A stretch of 64,000 nucleotides of DNA from Allium sativum (GCA_030737875.1 CM060911.1:98104599-98168598), one strand, 5' to 3'. Shown: positions 22,642 through 34,397, counted from the first letter of the stretch. Program-made: numbers and translations. The notes: generated from the letters alone by a model not told the origin.

Positions 22642-22990
22642 GTAAGTTTCATAATCTCTTGTGTGTATACGAACCAGTCACTAACATTTAATATTCCATA
22701 TTTTACATCTGCTTATGTATTTCATATACTTGGTCTGTTTGTGCGTTCAATAACTATTTGAAGTAATATAACCTTCAACACTTACTATTTGGATTTTGGA
22801 CGCATAAAAGCTAGAATTTAAAGTAATGACAATTGCGAGTTTTGTTAAATAAAATATGTATCTACGTGGTATGGACATGGTGTAATTAAACACTATGCAA
22901 CTATCTTACGTATGTATGTACGTGGTATGGACATGATGCACATTATAAAAGTATCGGAAGATAATATTACATATCTGACGGGTTACACGA
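22642..22990. other. No recognisable gene
   Basis: AT-rich spacer between two convergent pseudogenes. It contains a doubled phrase TACGTGGTATGGACATG (about 22863 and 22919), a ~60-bp short direct repeat. Nothing else is recognisable. Confidence 0.5.
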
Positions 22991-23078
22991 CTAGTAGGGT
23001 ACATAAGATAATATTACAGCTAATACAATCAATAAATAGGAACACTGATAATAAGTAAACACTAATACGCTACATACG

Positions 23079-23581
23079 GTTAAGAGAATATATTCGAAGC
23101 CTCTCGTGAGCATATGTATCTCCATTTCCAACTCATTGGCATATGTGATGCCACGAGGACACAACGGACCGTCCATCCATTCGGAATAAGTGCAACCATT
23201 CGGCGAAGTGCAACAGATCATTAATCTACGGCCGATGTTTTCGCCCTCCGCCACAACTATAAGCTGTACTTCGTACCCACAGTGACACCTGGTTAGATAA
23301 GAATCAACCTCTTGTTCGTAATGAGGTTGTACAACTAGTGGTTGGTGTGTCTCTGGTTGAATTGGCGGAGGAGGAATCAAAGCACGATTGAATGAGGAGA
23401 CGTAATTCGAATCTTCGGGACCCTGCAGAGGTTGTTGGTCCAGATTTGGTATGTCATGCCTCATATCTTCGTAGTGTTGCTCCTAGTACTCTATGTTCTA
23501 GTCTTCATTGGTATGAGGACTGCCAGTAGGTGCTCTTGGAGGGCTCCAGTCGGAATCAACGGACGAGGACCAAGAAGGCAT
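23079..23581 (-). pseudogene. GRF-type zinc-finger protein, first exon, with two in-frame TAG stops
   Basis: The minus strand from an ATG at 23581 reads MPSWSSSVDSDWSPPRAPTG, then NED-stop-NIEY-stop-EQHYEDMRHD and continues in the same frame. Two TAG codons thus interrupt one continuous frame; CAG (Gln) is a likely ancestor for each. After a Pro/Gln-rich linker come RCHCGYEVQLIVVAEG and GRRLMICC..NGCTYSEWMD, matching the GRF zinc-binding layout C-x-C, G-R-R/F, C, C-x-(F/Y)-x-W. The frame then meets a GTATGT donor at 23078, so further exons would lie below it. A GTAT-containing intron, not protein, probably explains the hydrophobic tail of the open frame to 22991. Biochemical role unknown; GRF domains bind nucleic acid in other proteins. 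Confidence 0.65.
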
Positions 23582-23639
23582 TTCTTTGTTTTCAAAAGGC
23601 TTGAGGAACCTCTAGGCAGATAAAGAATGGAAATACATG

Positions 23640-25045
23640 TTTTTGAAAAAGGTAAAGCATGAAAACCCAAATAAAGTGAGCAGTTTCAAGCAGTGCTACA
23701 GCGCAATCGTACATGAGTAGTCATATCACTTTGTCACTTTATATCACTTCAACCATTCGAACATAATTATATAAATTCCTTAAAACTAGTTAAATTTGTT
23801 TTATAACCCACAAAACATTACAACCAATATAGAAAATTAAAATTAGGATACAGCAAGCTAGAAATAGCATATAAAGAGCAACATTACACCAAACATAGAA
23901 AATTTAAATTAGGATACAACAAGCTAGAAATATACATACACCATCTTGGAGTTGCCCTTACGTCAAAGTCTGGTTGGTTGATTTGTTTATGAGAGTATTC
24001 ATCTTGGGTATATTTTGTCAATTAAACGTTTTTCAATGTTGTGGTGGTGTTCATCTTGATTTTGTTGGAGATTAGTACTGGTTAATCGATATGTACAAGA
24101 AAATGAATCTTAATCCACAGTGTATTTGAAATTATACAAGCTTGAAATTTTCATAGGAAACTCATACGAGTATAAACAAATGTCAAAGTATGATTCAAAT
24201 GAATAACAATGTTTTAGGCAATTTTTTGATGTTTTGGCACATAAGTATAACTTGACATGCATTGCTAATATATCCATATAGAAATCCACATGGACGTTCT
24301 TTGCATGAGTTTTCAAGAAAGATCAGACAAACGACTATGCAAACGTTTTAGTAAATTTGGTATTGCAGTACCTATATACACATAAACAAATGACAATATG
24401 TGTACCAGAACACAAATATGTTATCAAAGATAAATTTAAATGTTGCATTGGACCAAACTATACATGAAAATTGTTGCTTGTCTTCCTTTCAAAATTTCGT
24501 TGGAGGCAGCGAAGGATATATTTTTCCGTTAATGTAGGACAAACAAATGGCAACACACATGCCATGGGTTGTGTATATTATCACACAAAATATTGTTAAC
24601 TATGTACAGCTTTGATGAATTTAGATATATGATATTTTCAAAGATTTTAATCTCGTTCGATCTTCCGTCATTTAAGTACTTGTAGATTAAAACGGAAAAC
24701 CTAGAAATGATTACCTACAACTTCTCTCCAGCTTGTGTCTACAGACATTCTTGTAATACTGTTTTATGGAGGTGCTTTCGCAAACTCATTTGCCTAGTTG
24801 TTTAGGTGGGTTTAGTGCTTTTTTTGTTATGGTTGCTATTTTTTGTTTGAAGGGATGTTTTGTGCCATGTAAATACATGTGGTGATGCTCAGTTGTTGAC
24901 ATGCGAGTCTTGTTCCTGTCTATGGAAGTGTAGTTGCGAATTGTATTGCCATTGAAGTTTCTAGCCTTTTCAATGACTAGTGACTGCAAAGGAAGCTTGG
25001 GGACTCTGTGCTGGTTAGTGATACCATATTGTTGCCATACTCTAT
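23640..25045. other. No recognisable gene
   Basis: AT-rich sequence. A ~55-bp phrase around AGAAAATTAAAATTAGGATA is repeated at about 23830 and 23898. No open frame with similarity or RNA gene is supportable. It may be the upstream part of the GRF pseudogene or CACTA-element interior. Confidence 0.45.
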
Positions 25046-25207
25046 TGGTGACAAGCGACTGCTTCGGCTTGCTGAATTACTGAGCCAAGAGTGCATGTAC
25101 CCGTGGCTTGCTGCTCTGAAATAGCAAGCCGTGGCTTGCTGTTTAAAGCAGCAAGCTCAGGCTTACTGTTCCAACAAGCCATGGCTTGCTATTTCGGAAT
25201 AGCAACC
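25046..25207. repeat. Cluster of tandem hairpins built on GGCTTGCT
   Basis: In about 160 bp the word GGCTTGCT or its complement AGCAAGCC occurs about eight times, arranged as consecutive stem-loops. At about 25112-25137 GGCTTGCT pairs with AGCAAGCC. At about 25134-25157 GCTTGCTG pairs with CAGCAAGC. At about 25182-25207 TTGCTATT pairs with AATAGCAA. No coding function is apparent. Confidence 0.75.
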
Positions 25208-25699
25208 CACAAATACATCCACTCTTGGCTCATATTATTTTGCTGTAACTTGTTGATTGCTGATATAGTAAAAATAGATTTGATTTCATATTATTTTGTA
25301 GTAGGTATTATAAGTTAAATACGTTAATTTTTATTTGATCACTAATCGTTAAATTTCATCCTTGTAGGTAGGTGAAGAATAATGTTGATGCAAGGAATGC
25401 AAGGATGTTTTCTTGAAGTTTATTTTGGTATCCATGTAGTAAGTTTGTTTTGTAGTACGAAAGATTGGTGGTGGCTTTGTAGTAGGAATGCACAGGTTGT
25501 ATTTGTTTACAAACTTTGTAAACTTTGTTTATGGATTGTGTTCAATTTCACTAATGGAAGCGACTACTAGTCGTCTTTTTATATAACTCTTTCTCATTTG
25601 ATTTTTTGGTGAAGCAGCTGTACTATGATAATAGTACATTTTAGGGTAATGATATGTGTGCAAAATGTAACATCATGATATGGATGCTGTAAATTTAGC

Positions 25700-26248
25700 A
25701 CCAGCAGATGACAGCATAAACAAATTGCTATGCAAATATTAGTGATGGCGTTTCATAAATGCTGACAAAACCTTATTAATCTTTTATAGCACATAACAAA
25801 CGCTGTTCAAAAATTAATAACAGCATTTAATATATGTTGTGCATATTGCTACAGCATAAATGATATGTTGTGTAAATATTATTAACAGCGTTTCATGATT
25901 GTTGGTAAAACGGGAGCGAACTTTTTTACAGCGTGTATAAAATGCTGATAAATATTAGTAACAGCGTTTAAAATTAGTTATTGAAAGTCTAAGTGTGAAG
26001 TTGTACGTTTTTGACAATAAGTTTCAAATGTTGTCTATTTTTTAAAACAGCAACTAAAATACGTTGTGTATGTTGTATTAATAGCTAAGTCAAAACATTG
26101 TAAAAGATGAAATATAACAGCATTTATTCTACCACTGCTAAAAAAAGGGACCTATGACAACATGTCGTTATACAACGTTCATCGAAACGCTGTAATATCG
26201 TACAAATGCATTTTTGACACGCTGTTAAAAGCTTTTTTTGATGTAATG
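25700..26248. mobile_element. CACTA-like 3' terminal region with subterminal repeats
   Basis: The word ACAGCRTTT and its complement AAACGCTGT recur at least ten times in both orientations over ~550 bp, the usual look of the subterminal repeats to which CACTA transposases bind. The end at 26231-26248 reads, as its reverse complement, CATTACATCAAAAAAAGC, one base from a CACTA terminus. The partner 5' end could not be found. The En/Spm-type pseudogene 3 kb to the left is a plausible former passenger. Confidence 0.5.
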
Positions 26249-27523
26249 CATGAACTGATTTATTGATTTACATAAGGATGTTAAGCCTGAGTCAAGTGTT
26301 TTATTTTTTTCGTTACGCTCGGGTCAGCCTGGATTGTTTTAGTTATCAAAGACCTAAGTTACTTGAAGACAAAGTTGGAGTTTGAAGACTGCATTTACTA
26401 TTATTTTATTTTCGTTACATTATTTGGTATGTTATATAATGTATAATTTTGATACTATTGTAACTGAATTCAAATGTATATTGGTTAACAATTTGATTGA
26501 ACCGCCTATGTAATTATTGTCAGGTTAACAATTTTATTGAATCGCTTGTGTATTGTTAGCTCCTTTTCTTTATATTTTCTTCTCTTATGATGAACCCTAT
26601 TGATAATTCATTATTTTTAGATAGTTTGAGTTGGGCATGAGTGGTTTATTGTCGACTCAAATCATCTCAAAAAGGGCGGGTTGTTATATGCATTGTAGGC
26701 TCTTGACTTTTATGGGAAACACTTCATTGCTTACATTTTGGTGCATCATATATGTTTTCTTATTGCAACTACAACTTCGACGGATATTAAAAGTTTTGTT
26801 ACAAGAACTTAAAACGGGAAGTAATCTACTCATCATGAATTATATCAAAACTTTTACTGCAACAATACTTAAAAGAAGGTTGAAATCTTCACTCATAATT
26901 CTTTTCGTTTTATAACCAGAAAAGTTATTCATATTCATTAGAAGTTAGTATATTTTTATCATTTAGTATGATTTAACTTATACATACATATATATATATA
27001 TATGTATATATGTATGTGTATATATATATATATATATCTTTGGTGAATTTTATGTGTTGAAATACTTTCGCTACCTCATAACAATTCAATTATTTCTAAA
27101 GTTAACGTCCATCGGTAAAGTACAATATTGAAAATAGCATTAAGGATTTACGTTGATACCTTAACATATTTTAAGCATTGTTCTATAATTTGTCTATAAC
27201 ATAACTAGCAAGTCGCTTGCCAGTGAGCCATCATGATAGAACAACACTAAAACAAAATCGTTATGGTCTCATACAGGGATAAAAATACGAAAAGGCATAT
27301 GAGGCAATGCCTAAAGTAGGATTCTATCAGTTGCGTCATTCTGGCTGGTTATAACCCCTAACGACCGACCATAAATAACACACCCTGAATGAAATCAAAT
27401 CAAGATGCATTAATTAAGACTCTATGTAGTAATACAAAGAAGTTTAATCCCTAAAGATAGCTAGCCTTGTTGTCCATCTACAACTCATGTTTTTGTCATT
27501 TCAGTTTTTTCACAAGTTTCACG
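26249..27523. other. No recognisable gene; short repeats only
   Basis: A 40-bp phrase beginning GGTTAACAAT is directly repeated at 26483 and 26523. A TA/TG-rich tract runs from about 26986 to 27038. A 94-codon open frame at 26631-26915 has no recognisable motif and AT-driven composition. Confidence 0.45.
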
Positions 27524-27674
27524 TTATCTGTCATCATTGTCTTTCTTCAAATCCATCAAAGGTTCTTCGATCCAGCCACTTTGTTCTGGAACATCCTCCA
27601 TGTACATTGTTGCTAAAGCAGTTCCAATATTGAAGGATAGTATGCCAGTATTCCGCCGTAGTGTCTTTAACAGC
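27524..27674 (-). pseudogene. Orphan terminal exon of an unidentified protein-coding gene
   Basis: On the minus strand a plausible acceptor (...ATTTCAG) at 27675-27681 is followed by a 50-codon frame to a TAA at 27524-27526. It reads LLKTLRRNTGILSFNIGTAL and continues to MYMEDVPEQSGWIEEPLMDL before an Asp/Lys-rich end. Its balanced amino-acid use is unlike the AT-driven spurious frames around it. I do not recognise the family. No other exon is visible, and a copia LTR fragment lies ~250 bp upstream. It may be the 3' end of a truncated host gene or an exon captured by a transposon. Confidence 0.4.
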
Positions 27675-27924
27675 CTGAAATTATCTTTTTACACACCGTG
27701 AACATTTTATATTTCAAGAAAACATCATATTTTCATGTCATGAATCAAATTAATATCAGGTTCAGATTTTAGTTTCACATTTTAATATCATAAGTACAAT
27801 TACCCGAATTTAATCCTTTACATTTTAATGACAATTCTAAGTTCAAACAGCTTGGATTTGTTGTGGAGAAATTTCGACTCAAGACTGCTCAAATCTAAAC
27901 CCCCAAATCAATGGAAGATGAGAT

Positions 27925-28215
27925 CGTGGTAAAGTGCAAAAACAACCGATCAATGTCTCAAAACCAATCTTATCCGAATCCAAAGGCCAATCACAATCAC
28001 TACACAAGAGAAATAAAAGAGCAATAACGAAAAGTAAATCATACAGGGATTTATATTGGTTCCACGAACAATTTGTTAGTGTATGCCCACTTAAGAGAGA
28101 GTCATTTATTAATACCAAAGAAGAGTACGAGAGATTGATTACAATGGTCACTCAGTTCACTCAAGAATTTGATTTGTGGATATGATATAAGAATTGAAGA
28201 AAATAGATTTAGGTT
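27925..28215 (-). repeat. Fragment of a copia LTR related to the 6.5-12.7 kb element
   Basis: Shares the order and wording of the copia LTR: GTGCAAAAACAACC, then AATCACAATCAC, then GGATTTATATTGGTTCCACG, TTGTTAGTGTA, CCACTTaaGAGAGAG and GAGATTGATT. It is more diverged than the two LTRs of the intact copy. Inner sequence and partner LTR are absent. Confidence 0.7.
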
Positions 28216-28539
28216 AGGGATCCCTATAACTTGATTGAGAGATAAAATGGATGCATTACACTCTCTCTTCTAGGCTCCTTTTACAAGACCACTTCATACC
28301 TAAGTTTAATTTACCCCTGTTAGCCTGCTTTGTGACCAGACTACCCAAGGCCCAAGTATTTTATCAGGATGACTACTTAGGATTTCAGTATAAACTGGCA
28401 ATGAATGGCGTTTTCTTGAACGAAGTAACACAACATGGGAAAACTTGGATTTCTGCACATATTACCTTCGGGTTGGATCCCATCATTAAAACCGGATCGG
28501 GTTAACTAGATCGGGTCAACCAGATTGGGTCGGAGTGAG

Positions 28540-29021
28540 AGGACCCGACCTGCCTAGGATGATGAATTCTAGACAGTTGAAGACGGTTATCCCATGTTCT
28601 CCACTACTTCTGAAATCCCCTCTGATGCTGCCACGTGGCATAACCGACCCAGCCTGCCAAGTAACTTGCCCGCAGCTACAAATACAAGAGAATGCAACAA
28701 ATTAAAGGACTTTTGGCACTTCCATTTATCCATGGCAGCCATGGCCGAGATCCTCCATAGATAATCACCTTATTCTCTAATGAAAATCAATGAATTCGGA
28801 GAGAGTTATTCAATGTATTAGAGAGATTGAGTTTCAATATTCATTGCAATTGTAATCTATGAATGAAATGAGAAAATGTAAAGTTGACATAGGCTCGTTA
28901 ACGCCGAACCACTATAAATCTCGTGTGTTGATTGCTTTTTCTGTTCTTTTTGATGATTATTCTCGATTATGCTATACGAAATCTATCATATTAGGGGTTA
29001 GTTCCATTTTTTGGTCTAACA
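28540..29021 (+). repeat. 5' LTR (part) of the Tat-lineage gypsy element
   Basis: The segment contains a TATA-like CTACAAATACAAGAG (28675) and ends GGTCTAACA at 29021. Directly after it comes TTTTGGTGCTTTCACTAAG, the sort of sequence that follows the LTR in plant Tat/Ogre-type elements. The left border is approximate; I could not define a TG start or a target duplication. Confidence 0.5.
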
Positions 29022-30399
29022 TTTTGGTGCTTTCACTAAGAAATGAAGTTTCTCGGCATATAAGGATTCTCCAGTCTACTATCGGATCGCCAAGTTCGAT
29101 GAAGAAATCCTGAATACTATATTTGCAATCGTGGAGATCACCAGACGTGAAGCCTTCTCCACTCCTTCCAGCAACAATCGCAACATTTCGAAACAAATTC
29201 CAGGAATGCTACTGGATCGGTTCGTATATGCTTCCAGTACATATGGAGAGCCTTGGGTCAGATTGGAAAGAGGGTTGCCGGTTTGAAGCAAGAAAGGATA
29301 AGCTCTGGATCGGACGGAGACGACCCGCTCGTGCTTGAGAGTTGACCTAATCTGCTCGAATGAAGTAGAACCGACCTGACCCGAAGCGACTTGCTTGATC
29401 CAACCCCGATTTGAAGGCAAAACCTGACCTGACTCGAAGACAAAATCCGTTCCGAGGGCTCAACCCCGATCCGAACTGAAAGGGGCGATCCAAACTAACT
29501 ATTTCAGATATACCAATCTGTATCACTAGCCATTTTTGGACTCTTACAATCAGCTCGAGATAGGGTCGTTTCTAAAAAATATTTTTTTGGGGGCAATCCG
29601 AACTCGTGCCGCAGCGCAGTGGCCAACTTGAATTGTTAAGGCTTAACAACCAAGACTCGGCGCTTAGTACGAGAAATATCAACGGCTAAATGGCAGCGAT
29701 TGGAATTCTCCCTAAAGACATGACCCTTATTCGCTGATGTTCAACGAAGGGAGTTCCTGAACAAGATTCGGCATGTTAACCATGGCATGTGTGAAAAATA
29801 CTACTTCCAGACATCCTCCTTTTTAAGGTTCCAATGATGTATAGATCTCACCAATGCAACTGATGTTCCTAAACGAGTAGTGACCATCTGGTTTACATGA
29901 CTTAAATCTGCTCAACCGGCAGAGGCTCGAATGTCATTGATATGGAGCATCCCAGACACCATTCCGAAGATGACTCAGATGATCTTAGTGACGATGAATC
30001 TCAATGATGGGATACCAAAAAGCGACTAAGGAACCTACTACTATAAAGCTACCCTTTACTTGTATGGCGTAATGGATGACATATGTCCTATGGTTCACTC
30101 CCTGAAGAGCATAGTTAACCTTTATAATGCATATCTGCTATTAACCGTGTCGAGGAAGACTGGGTTAACTCGGTTAAGGGTTAGACCAACATACTTTGGT
30201 GCCTAGAGTTAAGTACCAGTTGAACCACCATAGGCCATGACCAGACATATGGATCTTTGTCTGGATGATAGCAACTTGACTGCTTACCAGTCACTATATG
30301 ACCTTGGTCGAGAGATGAGAGCTTGAGATCAAAGCAATTGCAACCAACCATTAGATCTCCACTTCATACATCAGTTGTGATAGAAAAAATGAACATTAC
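29022..30399 (+). pseudogene. Tat-type gypsy leader and gag region, heavily decayed
   Basis: No frame longer than about 110 codons survives. Short stretches fit a Tat-element gag: near 29080 FDEEILNTIFAI, and further right Asp/Glu-rich and Trp-containing pieces in changing frames. Stops occur every few tens of codons. Position between the LTR and a clear Tat pol supports the call, while similarity alone is weak. Confidence 0.45.
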
Positions 30400-31012
30400 T
30401 TAAAGCCTTGCAAACCATAATATCGTATTCAAGTTTATTTGACCAAGGTATTGACTCACCAGCTCTAAAGGCATTCATAGCTTACATTGCACCTTGGTGT
30501 CTACTGCTAAAGTTCCTAACCAAAGTTGTAGTGCGAATGGTCTGTGGCAACCAAGTTACTGGAAGAGCCTGCTATTTAGCTAAATGGGAGATTCTAAGCA
30601 ATGGAGATGGCATGGAACCCAAAAGTACTTCCCCTCCTCCAAAGGAGGTGTTAGCATAGCAAATAACGGGAGCATCGAAAAAGGAGTCGCTAGATTATCG
30701 GCCTGAAGACATGGATCCCAGAGAGGAAAAAGAACCGGGATGCAGGAAGGCAATGCCCAATGAAGCAACTGTAGATATTCTAATTGATAACAATGACCTG
30801 ACAAAGGTCTTGAAAATCAGATCTCATTTGGACCACCTTCGGACGAGGGAACTGACAAATTTTCTACGATCCAATCTGGACACATTTGCATGGACCTATG
30901 CTAACATGTGTAGGATCTCGCCATAGATTATGATTCATGCACTGAACATAAACCCAAAATATCACCCGGCTAAGCCAAAGAGGCATATGATGAGCCCGGA
31001 GAGGTCGGCTGC
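30400..31012 (+). pseudogene. Tat-lineage gypsy pol, protease to start of RT
   Basis: The plus strand has SPALKAFIAYIAPWCLLLKF (Tat consensus ILGRPALNAFKAV..HLLLKFPT) with GNQVTGRACYLA. After a gap come DLTKVLKIRSHLDHL, ELTNFLRSNLDTFAWTYANM and ALNINPKYHPAKPKRHMMSP followed by ERSAA. This is the diagnostic run that precedes the RT palm in Tat elements. It is cut after Ala-Ala at 31012 by the insertion of element A and resumes at 44562. It has stops (after CRISP and in KEVLA) and is not functional. Confidence 0.88.
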
Positions 31013-31881
31013 TGTAACAACCTGGAAAATCAGAACCAATTTAAATTTTTTATTTTGGCAATTTTAATGAATTTTGAATATTTAAAATGATTTATTTTAA
31101 ATAATAACGACTAGAAATTTATTTTGAATAGAATTAGAATGTATATATTTATATAAATCGAAGTCAGAATATAAATATTTATTTTAATTATAAAAGGAAT
31201 AGGAAATAGCGCGGTAATTTGAAAATTCGATTTCAAATTTCAAATGAATTTGCAGGATTCAAAATAAAACGGATTTTAGTGAAACCAGAAATATTAGAAT
31301 TTATTTGAAAATATCTCTCCAACGAATCCGAAAAATTGAAATTTCATAGCGGGAATAAAAGTTACGCCCAGTAGAAAATTCAGAATAGTCGCTATGGAAA
31401 TATAGCCCTTAAAATTGGAGATTTTGCAAATGACCCCCGTTTTCGATGAAACCACTTTTGTTGGGTCCAGAATGTCAAACTTTTGCTAGATTCCAATTTT
31501 CATAATTTTTGGAATCAATACGTGGCGGATTTAAACGTGTTTGACAATTTCAGTTTGAATTTATTCGACTGAAAAATGACCATTCTTCAAAAGGTCTCCA
31601 AATTCGACGAAATTAGTTTTGTTAGGACTGTATCGTCAAAACATAGCCAGATTTATTTTTCTGGAATTTTTGGGGTTCGTATATGGCCTGGTAAATTGAA
31701 ATGTGTGTTTGAATTTAAAATATAATGATTTGTATTTTAAATTTAGCGGAAACTAATCGAAACATCGAATTGTCTTTCGGGACATATCCCATTGTGCCCG
31801 GAACAAGGGTAATTAGCTGGGGCGATAGTCGGTGGGTTCGTTTCGGGATTCGTATGAGAAGGTTGCTATTTTTAGAAAGGA

Positions 31882-31902
31882 TATAAATATAAATTATAAA
31901 TC
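31882..31902 (+). promoter_or_regulatory. TATA box of the upstream (U3-internal) promoter
   Basis: An unbroken TATAAATA-type run lies about 50 bp before a C-rich, exon-like leader. The same arrangement occurs in the 3' LTR near 38980-39000. It is placed 3.8 kb upstream of the second TATA at 35741, so the LTR seems to hold two promoter-like sites. Confidence 0.5.
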
Positions 31903-31934
31903 CTAGATTTTCATTTAGAAAATAAAATAAAAAG

Positions 31935-32591
31935 AAGCCCCAAACCCGTCATTCTCCCTCCAAGCACCCCTCCACCAAATCCATCATCGCCACCGCCTCT
32001 TAGGTGGCCGCCGCCACCATGCTTGAGGCGCTACCCCCTCTGGAGATCCCCTCCCTTCCTCCCCCTCCTTTTCTCCGTTCTCTATCCATCCTTCTAAATC
32101 GAAACGCACCCAAAACAGTTGCCACCTTTAACCGACCACCACCAGGCCACCGCATCGCCGACCACCATGCCTCTGCCACCACCAGTAGGTCCCGGCACCT
32201 CCCCCCGGCCCTCCAACCCCGACCCTAGGCTCCCTCGTGTCTCGATTCGCATGAAAGCCCACTGAAATTCTTCGCCACCATCGCCATTTCGCTGCCGCTG
32301 ACCAACGGAGCATCCCCCGAGCCTCCACCGACCACCTCATGCGCCGACGAGCTTTTATTTTCATTCTTTGTATGTTTATGTTATTAAAATTGCGATTTTT
32401 AACTAGTGTATGCTACGAAAATATTTTTAGCAAAATAAATTGTGATATTTAACAACATAAAAATATGATTTTTATATATGTATGATAATAAAAATATGAT
32501 TTTTATATATGTATGATAATAAAAATGTGATTTTTCCTATGAACAGCGTGAAGAAGATTGCATTGGAATTTTGGCAGAGTGGATCCCAAAG
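31935..32591 (+). other. GC-rich leader and splice-like exon inside the element A LTR
   Basis: 31935-32350 is strongly C-rich, in sharp contrast to its AT-rich surroundings. It contains a good plant/animal-style start context GCCGCCACCATG at 32010-32021, opening a 69-codon Pro/Leu-rich frame. The frame is not kept in the 3' LTR, which argues against a protein. A ~45-bp segment 32547-32591 is bordered by an acceptor-like TATGAACAG and a donor-like AAAG/GTGAGAA. In the 3' LTR the donor reads ATGATAA and the segment is ~32 bp longer. It looks like a transcribed leader of a former promoter unit. Confidence 0.45.
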
Positions 32592-33248
32592 GTGAGAACT
32601 TCTCACTTTAATTTATTTTCTAGTTTGAAATATATACTACGATGCAGACGATGCTTAGCAGCACCCGACACCGTCGTCCACAGACCATGGACGATTTGTT
32701 TGATTGATTGCATTGTGTTGTTGTGATTGATTGTGATGCGAAATAAATTATTCATGTGTTGAATAAAATATATAATCATTAAAAATATCATTTTTAATGT
32801 GTAATGGAAATTAAAAATATTCAGTTGTTGAAATAAATATTCTATAGCTAAAACTATAATTTTTAATGTATATATGAATAAAATAAATATTCATTTACAA
32901 ATCGAATGATTTGTTTATGTACACCCATTTGACTGATATTGATTGGGGCGATATATTTTGCACATCGCCCAACTGCACAAATAATAATCAGTGTTTATTG
33001 TTTGGAAATCCCACACGGGTATTGGGATGATATTGTACATACACTAATCCCAATATTTAGTTGTATGTCAATCGATTGGTTGACAGGCTGTCATAAGCAT
33101 TGAATTCATATTTAAAGCTTATGCAGTGTAGAATGCACTCTGGATGATGGTTGATTGTTTATCATTGTTATTATATACATGTGTTGTATGGAATCCATAT
33201 AATTGACATTATATGGTAATTGATTGAGTCTCATTCCAATTTGAAAAA

Positions 33249-33428
33249 TAAAAAATATTTTAAAATAATATATTCATTGTTGAATAGAATAAATAAAGAA
33301 TATTTTAAAATAATATATTCATGTGTTGAATAGAATAAATAAAGAATATTTTAAAATGATATGTTCATGTGTTGAATAAAATATATTCATGTGTTGAATA
33401 AAATTTATTCATGAGTTGAATAAAAGCG
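33249..33428 (+). repeat. Tandem array in element A 5' LTR (45-bp then 22-bp units)
   Basis: About three units around AATATTTTAAAATAATATA with TTCATGTGTTGAATAGAATA are followed by about three shorter TTCATGTGTTGAATAAAATA units. The same array is at 40391-40568 in the 3' LTR. Confidence 0.9.
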
Positions 33429-33696
33429 TGGATTAGATATGCGCCATTTTGACGCGAACGATATTTATATCGATTTTATTCATTTTTATAATGAATATCG
33501 AAAAGGGAGTGATTTCAAAATCTAGTGTTTTGAAAATACAATCATTTATATATCGATGATATGGAATATTAATTTTGATTTGAAATTGAATATGAAGTTG
33601 AAATCGTTTTGAAAACGAATTTAAAACGATTTATAAAATAAGTTTTAAATTGAAATCGACGAAATATATATATTATATATTTAATGGTCTGAATAG

Positions 33697-33870
33697 AACG
33701 CGTCGCGCCGCGGCAGTTCGCGAATTTCGACCATTGACTTCGAACAGACAATACGAGAAATCCGACCGTCGGATTCTCCTAAAACCGGAACCGTTGGGTT
33801 CATATCGAAAAGAGCTTTCTAACGAATCTGAGAGATTTGAAATCTAATGGTTGGGTTTGGAATCCAAATC
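33697..33870 (+). promoter_or_regulatory. Conserved CCGTCGGATT block shared by the LTR subfamilies
   Basis: GC-rich block with CGGCAGTTCGCG, GACCGTCGGATT, ACCGGAACCGTTGGG-like wording and TCTAAYGGTTGG at its end. The corresponding blocks are 40836-41005 (3' LTR), 52150-52320 and 60130-60302 (element B). Conservation across otherwise dissimilar LTRs suggests function in transcription or replication. The role is unknown. Confidence 0.6.
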
Positions 33871-34397
33871 AAATTTGTAATCCAAATCAAATTTGGAATT
33901 ATGTCTAAATCAAATTTGGAAAAGGTCGTTGTAAGTGCAGTTCGATGACCGTTTATGGAAATCAACTGTACGAGCCTTGATAAAATTATCAAAAATATCA
34001 ATAATTTGTGTAAAATCATAATAAATGATTTGGAAAGAATTGGGATGAAAAATTCCATATTTGAAAATATAAAAATATATTTTTTCGAAACGAACTAGTT
34101 ATGAACTAGAATTATAATCCAGTATTTTTAAATAATTAAATTGGATTTGAAATGGTTTTAAAAATAACCGGAATTTCCAATATATGAATTGGAATGGATT
34201 TGAATCGAAATTATCTTCGGAATGTTTTGATATTAGATTCCGTGATTATATGGATATTGTGGAGGAATTTGGCAGATATATATATACATATATATATCGT
34301 TATTCCAATACGATATTTGTTGGTTTCAGAATTTGATATTGAATATAAGACGATATATTTTCTATTCAGAGCCTTATATTTAATATCAAATTAGATT

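Noticed and set aside
24786..24989. 67-codon minus-strand frame
   Set aside because: No motif and no supporting splice sites; similar frames are expected by chance here.
26631..26915. 94-codon frame with hydrophobic stretches
   Set aside because: No recognisable motif, no splice or promoter context, composition like the surrounding AT-rich DNA.
32019..32228. 69-codon frame with a strong start context in the element A leader
   Set aside because: The 3' LTR copy has a different start and frame. Proline richness follows from composition.
32000..32364. Gly/Arg/Trp-rich minus-strand frames over the GC-rich leaders (also 38970-39470 and 63513-63812)
   Set aside because: They are complements of C-rich leader sequence and are not conserved between LTR copies.
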